Shown here piece after piece: positions 27,321 to 33,066 of a DNA stretch of 34,862 bases. This stretch comes from Streptomyces sp. TRM64462 (GTDB taxonomy: Bacteria; Actinomycetota; Actinomycetes; Streptomycetales; Streptomycetaceae), in the NCBI RefSeq assembly GCF_013362995.1, contig NZ_JABWDV010000449.1, positions 1 through 34,862 on the forward strand. Reading direction: 5' to 3'. The position numbers and the translations under genes are program-made. The notes under the pieces were generated by a model, which saw nothing but the letters and a program-made list of their open reading frames with translations, did no database searches and was not told where the DNA came from. Position 1 is the stretch's first letter, and each line of letters opens with the position of its first letter.

Positions 27321-28501
27321 GCGTCACCGAGACCGAGGAGCACACGGCCCTCCGCGCAGCCGTGGCGGCCCTGGGCCGCAAGCACGCGGAGAACCCCGCG
27401 GGGAACCACGCAGCGAACCCCGCGGGGAATCACGAAGCGAACCCCGGAGACCACGACACCCTCTGGACCGAGGCCGGAAAGCTCGGATACCTCGGCGTGA
27501 ACCTGCCCGAGGAGTACGGCGGCGGAGGCGGCGGCATCGTCGAACTGTCCATCGTCCTGGAGGAACTGGGGGCGGCCGGCTGCCCGCTCCTGCTGATGAT
27601 CGTGTCGCCCGCCATCTGCGGCACGGTCATCGCCCGCTTCGGCACCGGCGAGCAGAAGCGCCGCTGGCTGCCGGGGCTCGCGGACGGCACCCGCATCATG
27701 GCGTTCGGCATCACCGAGCCCGACGCGGGCTCCAACTCCCACCGCATCACCACCACGGCCCGCCGCGCCCCCGGCGGCGGCTGGGTGCTCAACGGCCGCA
27801 AGGTGTTCGTCTCGGGCGTCGACATGGCGGACGAGACGCTGATCGTGGGCCGCACCGAGGACGCGCGCACCGGCGCGCTGAAGCCCTGCCTGTTCGTCGT
27901 CCCGCGCGACACGCCCGGCTTCCTGCGCACGCCGATCCCCATGGAACTGGACGCCCGGGAGAAGCAGTTCGAGCTCGTCCTCGACGACGTACGGCTGCCC
28001 GCCGACGCGCTCGTGGGCGACGAGGACGCGGGCCTCCTCCACCTGTTCGCGGGCCTCAACCCGGAACGGATCATGACGGCGGCGTTCGCGCTGGGCATGG
28101 GTCGGTACGCGCTGGGGCGGGCCGTGGCGTACGCGAAGGAACGCCAGGTGTGGAAGGCCCCCATCGGCGCCCACCAGGCCGTCGCCCACCCCCTCGCCCA
28201 GGCGCACATCGAGCTCGAACTGGCCCGCCTGATGACCCAGAAGGCGGCCCACCTGTACGACGCGGGTGACGACGCCGGCGCGGGCGAGGCGGCGAACATG
28301 GCGAAGTACGCGGCGGCCGAGGCCTGTGTACGGGCCGTCGACCAGTCGGTGCACACGCTCGGCGGCAACGGCCTGACCCGGGAGTTCGGGCTGGCCCGCC
28401 TGATCACCGCGGCCCGCGTCGCCCGCATAGCGCCGGTGAGCCGGGAAATGATCCTCAACTACGTGTCGCATCAAACGCTGGGCCTGCCGAAGTCGTACTG
28501 A
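27317..28501 (+). CDS. Acyl-CoA dehydrogenase
   Basis: A 394-residue FAD-dependent dehydrogenase that puts a 2,3 double bond into an acyl-CoA. Motifs are LGYLGVNLPEEYGGGGGG, IMAFGITEPDAGSNSHRITTTA (FAD/substrate loop), GGWVLNGRKVFVSGVDMAD, the flavin-binding QVWKAPIGAHQAVAHPLA, and HTLGGNGLTREFGLARLITAARVARIAP. The Glu in TREFG aligns with the usual catalytic base. The position after it (VSREMILNY in place of GTSEIQR) is divergent. Residues about 26-46 are a run of Asn-Pro-Ala-Gly-Asn-His repeats from a 24-bp DNA repeat, replacing part of the first helix. ATG 27317 overlaps the alpha-subunit stop (ATGA). Isovaleryl- or citronellyl-CoA are plausible substrates. Confidence 0.9.
   Translation: MSVTETEEHTALRAAVAALGRKHAENPAGNHAANPAGNHEANPGDHDTLWTEAGKLGYLGVNLPEEYGGGGGGIVELSIVLEELGAAGCPLLLMIVSPAICGTVIARFGTGEQKRRWLPGLADGTRIMAFGITEPDAGSNSHRITTTARRAPGGGWVLNGRKVFVSGVDMADETLIVGRTEDARTGALKPCLFVVPRDTPGFLRTPIPMELDAREKQFELVLDDVRLPADALVGDEDAGLLHLFAGLNPERIMTAAFALGMGRYALGRAVAYAKERQVWKAPIGAHQAVAHPLAQAHIELELARLMTQKAAHLYDAGDDAGAGEAANMAKYAAAEACVRAVDQSVHTLGGNGLTREFGLARLITAARVARIAPVSREMILNYVSHQTLGLPKSY
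27392..27454 (+). repeat. 24-bp in-frame repeat in the acyl-CoA dehydrogenase
   Basis: AACCCCGCGGGGAA-type units start at 27392, 27416 and 27440 (the last partial), an exact 24-bp period. They encode an 8-residue NPAGNHxA repeat. Confidence 0.75.
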
Positions 28502-28506
28502 CGGGC

Positions 28507-28570
28507 GGGCAGCCGTACTGTCCGGCAGCCGAACCGACCGGGAGCCGTACCGGCCGGCAGCCGTACCGAG
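28507..28570 (+). repeat. GGCAGCCGTAC repeats in the dehydrogenase-hydratase gap
   Basis: Four degenerate copies of GGCAGCCGTACYGNCC (one as GGGAGCC) lie in the 105-base gap between the two operon genes. No promoter is evident; the hydratase has its own GGAGG site after it. Confidence 0.6.
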
Positions 28571-28606
28571 AGCAGGACCAGCACACCCCACCGGAGGCGA
28601 ACGACG

Positions 28607-29341
28607 ATGCCCCTGATCACCACCGCCCACGACCGCGGCGTCACCACGCTCACCCTGGACGCCCCGGACACCCGTAACGCCCTCTCGGCCCGCCTGGTCG
28701 CGGAGCTCGTGGACGCCCTGTCCGGCTGCGCGGAGGACCCCTCGGTCCGGGCGGTGGTGCTCACGCACACCGGCGGCACGTTCAGCGCGGGCGCCGACCT
28801 CACGTCGCCGCCGAGCCCGTACACGTTCGTGGCGCTGCTCCGCCGGATGGTGGAGCTCCCGAAACCGGTGGTCGCACGGGTCGCGGGCCACGTACGCGCG
28901 GGCGGCCTCGGGCTGCTGGGCGCCTGCGACATCGTGGTGGCGTCCGAGACGTCGGACTTCGCCTTCACGGAGGTACGGATAGGAGTGGCCCCCGCGGTCA
29001 TCTCGCTCACCCTCCTCCCGCGCCTGGACGCCCGCGCGGCGACCCGCTACTACCTGACGGGCGAGCGCTTCGACGCGCGGGAGGCGGCCCGTATCGGCCT
29101 GACGACCCTGACCACGGACGACGTGGACAAGGCCCTCGCGCCCGTCCTCGACTCCCTCCGCAAGGGCTCCCCGCAGGGCCTGGCCGAGTCGAAGAGGCTG
29201 GTGACGGCTAGGGTGCTGGCAAGCTTCGAGCGCGACGCGGAGGATCTCGTACAGCGCTCGGCGTCGCTCTTCGCATCGACGGAGGCACGCGAGGGAATGA
29301 CGGCCTTCCTAGAACGACGGGACCCCGTATGGGCGATCTGA
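28607..29341 (+). CDS. Enoyl-CoA hydratase/isomerase family protein (LiuC-like)
   Basis: A 244-residue crotonase-fold enzyme. Motifs are VTTLTLDAPDTRNALSARLVAELVDAL, GGTFSAGADL (oxyanion hole), AGHVRAGGLGLLGACDIVVAS (second oxyanion glycine) and FAFTEVRIGVAPAVISLTLLPRL. Glutamates at the two classical hydratase positions are replaced: GLGLL where CEL would be, and VAPAVIS. This is as in methylglutaconyl-CoA hydratases and some isomerases, so the exact reaction is uncertain. ATG 28607 follows CGGAGGCGAACGACG. The gene overlaps the TetR start by 13 bases. With the carboxylase and dehydrogenase it would complete a hydration step in branched acyl-CoA breakdown. Confidence 0.86.
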   Translation: MPLITTAHDRGVTTLTLDAPDTRNALSARLVAELVDALSGCAEDPSVRAVVLTHTGGTFSAGADLTSPPSPYTFVALLRRMVELPKPVVARVAGHVRAGGLGLLGACDIVVASETSDFAFTEVRIGVAPAVISLTLLPRLDARAATRYYLTGERFDAREAARIGLTTLTTDDVDKALAPVLDSLRKGSPQGLAESKRLVTARVLASFERDAEDLVQRSASLFASTEAREGMTAFLERRDPVWAI

Positions 29342-29925
29342 CCGAGGGCTCCGCCGCCCGCGCCCCGAAGCAGGACCGCAGCCGGGCGACCAGGCAGCGG
29401 CTCCTCGAAGCCGCCGTGGCCTGTCTGGCCGAACGCGGCTGGGCCGGCTCCACGGTGTCGGTGGTGGCGGAGCACGCGGGCGTGTCGCGCGGCGCCGCCC
29501 AGCACCACTTCCCGACCCGCGAGGACCTGTTCACGGCGGCCGTCGAGTACGTGGCGGAGGAACGCTCCCAGGCCCTGCGCGCCCTGGACGGCAAGAGCCG
29601 CCCCGACGTCGTCGCGGCCCTCGTCGGCCTCTACACGGGCCCCCTGTTCCGCGCCGCCCTCCACCTGTGGGTGGCCGCGTCCAACGAGGACCAGCTCCGC
29701 CCCCGCGTCACCGAACTGGAGGCCCGCGTGGGCCGCGAGGCCCACCGCATCGCGGTCGCCCTCCTGAACGCCGACGAGTCACGCCCCGGCGTCCGCGAAA
29801 CCGTCCAGGGCCTCCTCGACATGGCCCGCGGCCTGGGCCTCGCCACCCTCCTCACGGACGACACGTCGCGCCGGGAGCGGGTCGTGGCGCAGTGGGCGAA
29901 GCTCCTGGATCAGGCTCTCGGCTGA
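29329..29925 (+). CDS. TetR/AcrR family transcriptional regulator
   Basis: A 198-residue regulator. The N-terminal HTH (about 17-65) reads RATRQRLLEAAVACLAERGWAGSTVSVVAEHAGVSRGAAQHHFPTREDLF, an ordinary TetR DNA-binding domain. The rest is a helical ligand/dimer domain with no signature I can assign. It overlaps the hydratase gene by 13 bases and ends the acyl-CoA operon, so it most likely controls that operon in response to one of its acyl-CoA intermediates. A perfect inverted repeat begins seven bases after its stop, but I assign that to the toxin-antitoxin genes. Confidence 0.9.
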   Translation: MGDLTEGSAARAPKQDRSRATRQRLLEAAVACLAERGWAGSTVSVVAEHAGVSRGAAQHHFPTREDLFTAAVEYVAEERSQALRALDGKSRPDVVAALVGLYTGPLFRAALHLWVAASNEDQLRPRVTELEARVGREAHRIAVALLNADESRPGVRETVQGLLDMARGLGLATLLTDDTSRRERVVAQWAKLLDQALG

Positions 29926-29931
29926 AGCGTT

Positions 29932-29953
29932 TCTGCATACTTCGGTATGCAGA
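29932..29953. promoter_or_regulatory. Perfect 9-bp inverted repeat with TTCG centre
   Basis: TCTGCATAC-TTCG-GTATGCAGA lies between the TetR stop and the antitoxin gene, over the expected -35 zone of the latter. As DNA it is a natural operator for a toxin-antitoxin autorepressor. As RNA it is a C(UUCG)G hairpin, a very stable type that could end the operon transcript. Confidence 0.65.
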
Positions 29954-29960
29954 TGTGGGG

Positions 29961-29966
29961 TACGTT
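29961..29966 (+). promoter_or_regulatory. -10 box of the toxin-antitoxin pair
   Basis: TACGTT, identical to the rpiR -10, ends 7 bases before ATG 29973. A leaderless transcript is likely; the -35 is poor, which fits a controlled promoter. Confidence 0.4.
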
Positions 29967-29972
29967 TATGCC

Positions 29973-30233
29973 ATGGCTGAGACGACACGCATCACCGTGA
30001 CGCTCCCCACGAAGCACGTGGAGGAGATCAAGAAGCTGACGGAGAATGTGTCCGCGTATGTGGCCGAGGCGGTGGCGAGACACATCAGACACACGCTGCG
30101 CGAGGCTGAGTTCCGACGTTACGAGGAAGAGCACGGCGCCTTCACGGAGGAGGAGCTCGCGGAGGCCGATGCCTGGATCAACGCGGCGCTCAACCCCGAG
30201 GAGCCGGCTGACTCCACTGCGAGGGCGGCATGA
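29973..30233 (+). CDS. VapB-like antitoxin (ribbon-helix-helix type N-terminus)
   Basis: An 86-residue protein. The start TTRITVTLPTKHVEEIKKLTENVSAYVAEAVARHIRH is a beta strand followed by two helices, as in RHH/CopG-type antitoxin DNA-binding domains. The acidic C-terminal part (EEEHGAFTEEELAEADAWINAAL) would wrap the toxin. Base use is less GC-biased than in its neighbours (ATG, AAG and AAT codons). Its stop overlaps the PIN toxin's start (ATGA). The identification leans on that gene pair as well as the sequence. Confidence 0.8.
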   Translation: MAETTRITVTLPTKHVEEIKKLTENVSAYVAEAVARHIRHTLREAEFRRYEEEHGAFTEEELAEADAWINAALNPEEPADSTARAA

Positions 30234-30631
30234 AAATCCTCGCTGAAACCCTCGTTTTGGACGCTGAGGGACTGTCGGCCTGGGTCACCCAGGATCGCAA
30301 GATCACGGCCGCGCTGAGGCGGTTCCACGACAAGGGCGCCGAGTTCGTCGTCGGTGCCAACACGATCATCGAGGTCATGCATGGACGGGTGAACGTCCCG
30401 CGGCTGAACTGGGCTCTTTCCCAGGTGAAGGTCGAACCGGTCACCGAGGAGTCCGCCAAGGCCGCCGCCCGGCTCCTGCGGGACACCGGCCTCCACGGCC
30501 ACAAGTACGCCATCGACGCCACCGTCGCCGAGATGGCGCTGCGCCAGCCGGGCCCTGTCGTGATGCTCACGTCCGACATCGACGACATGGCCCGCCTGTG
30601 CGGCGACAAGGTCCGGCTCATCGGCCTCTGA
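30230..30631 (+). CDS. PIN-domain toxin (VapC-like ribonuclease)
   Basis: A 133-residue PIN nuclease. The acidic residues expected in the active site are seen in order: LVLDAEGLSAW (first Asp), NTIIEVMHG (Glu), YAIDATVAEMAL (Asp) and VMLTSDIDDMARLCG (Asp). Toxins of this kind cut particular RNAs, often tRNA or rRNA, when freed from the antitoxin. The start departs from the usual VxDTSVL opening, so it belongs to a divergent PIN branch. It is translationally coupled to the antitoxin. A GC hairpin follows the stop. Confidence 0.85.
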   Translation: MKILAETLVLDAEGLSAWVTQDRKITAALRRFHDKGAEFVVGANTIIEVMHGRVNVPRLNWALSQVKVEPVTEESAKAAARLLRDTGLHGHKYAIDATVAEMALRQPGPVVMLTSDIDDMARLCGDKVRLIGL

Positions 30632-30642
30632 GACGAGGCGGG

Positions 30643-30668
30643 GGGGGGCACCCGGGGAGGCGCCCCCC
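30643..30668. terminator. Bidirectional terminator between the toxin gene and citrate synthase
   Basis: GGGGGGC (30643-30649) pairs with GCCCCCC (30662-30668) around 12 bases. It lies 12 bases after the toxin stop and 15 before the end of the convergent citrate synthase gene. It includes a run of nine Gs starting at 30640. Confidence 0.6.
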
Positions 30669-30682
30669 GGGGCCCCGAGGGC

Positions 30683-31783
30683 TCAGCCCACGATGTCCGC
30701 GTAGCCCGCGATCTCGCGCGGGCTCCGCACGCCCGGGCCCACGTAGCGGGCCGACGGGCGGACCAGGCGGCCCGTGCGCTTCTGCTCCAGGATGTGCGCG
30801 GACCAGCCGGCCGTGCGGGCGCAGGTGAACATGGACGTGAACATGTGCGCCGGGACCTCCGCGAAGTCCAGCATGATCGCCGCCCAGAACTCCACGTTCG
30901 TCGCGAGGACCCGGTCCGGGCGCCGGTTGTGGAGCTCCTCCAGGGCCGCCTTCTCCAGGGCCTCCGCCACCTCGAAGCGCGGCGCGCCCAGCTCCTTCGC
31001 CGTACGGCGCAGCACCCGCGCGCGCGGGTCCTCGGCCCGGTACACGCGGTGCCCGAAGCCCATCAGCCGCTCGCCCTTGTCCAGGGCCCGCTTGACGTAC
31101 GCCTCGGCGTCGCCCGTCCGCTCGATCTCCTCGATCATGCCGAGGACGCGCGACGGGGCGCCGCCGTGCAGCGGCCCCGACATGGCGCCGACCGCGCCCG
31201 ACAGCGCCGCCGCGACGTCCGCGCCCGTCGACGCGATGACCCGCGCCGTGAACGTCGACGCGTTCATGCCGTGCTCAGCCGCCGACGTCCAGTACGCGTC
31301 GACCGCCTTCACATGCTTCGGGTCCGGCTCGCCGCGCCAGCGGATCATGAACCGCTCGACCACCGACTGCGCCTTGTCGATCTCGCTCTGCGGCACCATC
31401 GGCAGCCCCTGCCCGCGCGCGCTCTGCGCGACGTACGACAGCGCCATGACCGCCGCCCGCGCCAGGTCGTCGCGGGCCTGCTCCTCGGAGATGTCCAGGA
31501 GCGGCCGCAGCCCCCACACGGGCGCCAGCATCGCGAGCGCGGACTGCACGTCCACACGGATGTCACCGGAGTGCACCGGGATCGGGAACGGCTCGGCGGG
31601 CGGCAGGCCCGGGTCGAACGCCCCGTCGACCAGCAGGCCCCACACGTTGCCGAACGACACGTGCCCCACCAGGTCCTCGATGTCGACGCCCCGGTAGCGG
31701 AGGGCGCCGCCCTCCTTGTCCGGTTCGGCGATCTCCGTCTCGAACGCGACGACTCCCTCGAGCCCGGGTACGAAGTCGGACAT
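30683..31783 (-). CDS. Citrate synthase (type 2, short form)
   Basis: A 366-residue enzyme that condenses acetyl-CoA and oxaloacetate. It begins FVPGLEGVVAFETEIAEPDKEGGALRYRGVDIEDL, the short actinobacterial citrate/methylcitrate synthase form. Catalytic residues are in HGMNASTFTARVIASTGAD...SGPLHGGAPSRV, GFGHRVYRAEDPRA (oxaloacetate-binding His-Arg) and MLDFAEVPAHMFTSMFTCARTAGWSAH (Asp). Sequence alone does not separate citrate from 2-methylcitrate synthase, but no methylcitrate dehydratase or lyase gene is nearby. ATG 31783 has GAGGAG upstream. It is divergent from pdxH across 197 bases. Confidence 0.92.
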   Translation of the reverse strand: MSDFVPGLEGVVAFETEIAEPDKEGGALRYRGVDIEDLVGHVSFGNVWGLLVDGAFDPGLPPAEPFPIPVHSGDIRVDVQSALAMLAPVWGLRPLLDISEEQARDDLARAAVMALSYVAQSARGQGLPMVPQSEIDKAQSVVERFMIRWRGEPDPKHVKAVDAYWTSAAEHGMNASTFTARVIASTGADVAAALSGAVGAMSGPLHGGAPSRVLGMIEEIERTGDAEAYVKRALDKGERLMGFGHRVYRAEDPRARVLRRTAKELGAPRFEVAEALEKAALEELHNRRPDRVLATNVEFWAAIMLDFAEVPAHMFTSMFTCARTAGWSAHILEQKRTGRLVRPSARYVGPGVRSPREIAGYADIVG

Positions 31784-31798
31784 CTGGCGGCTCCTCGT

Positions 31799-31887
31799 GG
31801 TGACGTGTGGTGACGTGTGGATGGCGTGTGTATGAAAGGAACAGTGACCCAGCCGATGAGTCTGTCGGGTTCCCCCGATGCGGGGAA
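31799..31887. promoter_or_regulatory. Repeats in the citrate synthase-pdxH intergenic region
   Basis: Two adjoining copies of GGTGACGTGT begin at 31799 and 31809. A perfect inverted repeat TTCCCC-CGATGC-GGGGAA lies at 31870-31887, between the divergent genes. Either could be a regulator site. I find no convincing citrate synthase promoter. Confidence 0.35.
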
Positions 31888-31967
31888 GCGTGACATCAGG
31901 CACACTGCCCCGATCCGGGCCCGGAGGATTAGCGGCCCTGGATGCCGGGCACACTCACCCGCTGCGG

Positions 31968-31973
31968 CAGGAT
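31968..31973 (+). promoter_or_regulatory. -10-like box of pdxH
   Basis: CAGGAT ends 8 bases before GTG 31981. The same bases include AGGA at ribosome-site distance, so they may serve either role. Confidence 0.3.
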
Positions 31974-31980
31974 GGACGGC

Positions 31981-32706
31981 GTGACCGACGCTCTCGATCC
32001 TGCCCTGGAATCCGACCTCGATCCCGTTCTCGATCCCGCGCCGATGCGCGAGCAGTACCACACCGCCGTACTCACCGAGCGGGACCTCGCCGACGATCCC
32101 ATGAGCCAGTTCGTCCGCTGGTTCAAGGACGCGACGAGCAGCACCGAGATCCACGAGCCGAACGCCATGGTCGTGTCGACGGCGAGCCCCGACGGCCGCC
32201 CCTCGTCCCGTACGGTCCTGCTGAAGCACTACGACGAGCGCGGCTTCGTCTTCTACACCAACTACGGCTCCCGCAAGGGCGCCGAACTGGCCGCCAACCC
32301 GTACGCGTCGCTCCTCTTCCCCTGGCACCCGATCGCCCGCCAGGTCATCGTCACCGGCGCCGTGACGCGGGTCGGCCGCGACGAGACCGCCGCGTACTTC
32401 CGTACCCGCCCGCACGGCTCCCAGCTCGGCGCCTGGGCCAGCGAGCAGTCCTCCGTCATCGCGTCCCGCGCCGAGCTGCTCGCCCGCTACGAGGAGCTGG
32501 CCGCGCGCTACCCGGACGACGAGCAGGTGCCGGTGCCGCCGCACTGGGGCGGCTACCTGGTGGTGCCGGACACCGTCGAGTTCTGGCAGGGCCACGAGAA
32601 CCGGCTGCACGACCGGCTGCGGTACGTGTACGAGACGGGCGGGAGCGGCGGGAGCGGCGGGAGCGGCGGGACGGGGACGTGGCGCGTGGAGCGCCTCTCT
32701 CCGTGA
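31981..32706 (+). CDS. pdxH: Pyridoxamine 5'-phosphate oxidase
   Basis: A 241-residue FMN enzyme that oxidises pyridoxamine or pyridoxine 5'-phosphate to pyridoxal phosphate. Motifs are [74 protein letters not shown] (FMN and phosphate contacts), [28 protein letters not shown], and [27 protein letters not shown], the PdxH signature. A Gly-Gly-Ser repeat (about 32637-32675) is inserted just before the terminal WRVERLSP, which closes the FMN site in the family. GTG 31981 is preferred over ATG 31972 and 31942 because AGGA lies 8 bases upstream. Confidence 0.93.
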   Translation: MTDALDPALESDLDPVLDPAPMREQYHTAVLTERDLADDPMSQFVRWFKDATSSTEIHEPNAMVVSTASPDGRPSSRTVLLKHYDERGFVFYTNYGSRKGAELAANPYASLLFPWHPIARQVIVTGAVTRVGRDETAAYFRTRPHGSQLGAWASEQSSVIASRAELLARYEELAARYPDDEQVPVPPHWGGYLVVPDTVEFWQGHENRLHDRLRYVYETGGSGGSGGSGGTGTWRVERLSP

Positions 32707-32712
32707 CGTACG

Positions 32713-32740
32713 GCCCGGGCCGCCACGTACCGCCCCGGGC
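32713..32740. terminator. GC hairpin after pdxH, usable on both strands
   Basis: GCCCGGG (32713-32719) pairs with CCCGGGC (32734-32740) around 14 bases. It begins 7 bases after the pdxH stop and could also end a minus-strand RNA from the structured region to its right. Confidence 0.55.
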
Positions 32741-32742
32741 AC

Positions 32743-32933
32743 GCAGAAGCCCGCGGACTCTGCTCTCCTCCGCTAGCAAGAGGAGGTCGGCCGGATGTGC
32801 CGACGAGCCCGCGGGCCGGTGACTGCATTGGGATACGGCAGGAGGCCTGCCGTCATGTGACGACAGGCCTCAGCCCGCAGTCACCTCACGCATCCGAAAA
32901 GAAACCACTTCCGGATCACCTCCCTTCTCGTGT
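32743..32933 (-). ncRNA. Candidate structured RNA with nested and alternative helices
   Basis: This interval has far more inverted repeats than chance allows. Helices seen (plus coordinates): 32749-32756/32809-32816 (GCCCGCGG, 8 bp) enclosing 32765-32770/32780-32785 (CTCCTC) and 32786-32791/32799-32804 (GTCGGC), a three-way junction. 32743-32747/32759-32763 (GCAGA/TCTGC) would place the first arm in a loop, making a pseudoknot. 32818-32826/32877-32885 (GGTGACTGC, 9 bp) encloses two exclusive hairpins, 32835-32842/32846-32853 and 32843-32849/32864-32870. I favour the minus strand because a promoter (32940-32969) faces that way and a terminator hairpin lies at the far end. I cannot assign a known RNA family, and the strand is an inference. 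Confidence 0.45.
32913..32928 (-). promoter_or_regulatory. Extended anti-16S sequence (super Shine-Dalgarno)
   Basis: The minus strand reads AGAAGGGAGGTGATCC. It is complementary to the last-helix-free end of 16S rRNA (GGATCACCTCCTTTCT) at 15 of 16 positions, with the other a G-U pair. On the plus strand it is instead a near copy of the 16S tail. Confidence 0.6.
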
Positions 32934-32939
32934 GCCGCC

Positions 32940-32969
32940 ACACTAGGAACCCCGCCCCCGCCATCACAA
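32940..32969 (-). promoter_or_regulatory. Promoter facing the structured region
   Basis: On the minus strand TTGTGA (32969-32964), an 18-bp spacer and TAGTGT (32945-32940) fit a housekeeping promoter (-10 TANNNT). Transcription would start near 32933 and run through the inverted repeats. Confidence 0.45.
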
Positions 32970-33066
32970 CCGAATTTCGCGAACCCGGTGTGTCCTGCGT
33001 CACGGCCGGGGTTGAATGGCCGGGCGCGTGCGGGTGCACGTGCGGACACGTCCAGGGGGTGCCGGG

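Noticed and set aside
32749..32816. tRNA in the structured region
   Set aside because: The outer helix is of tRNA length, but there is no T-arm or anticodon arm of the right size and no GTTCRA-type sequence. The helices fit a three-way junction instead.
32905..32930. Fragment of a 16S rRNA gene
   Set aside because: Only 16 bases match the 3' end; the preceding bases do not resemble the helix-45 region of 16S rRNA.
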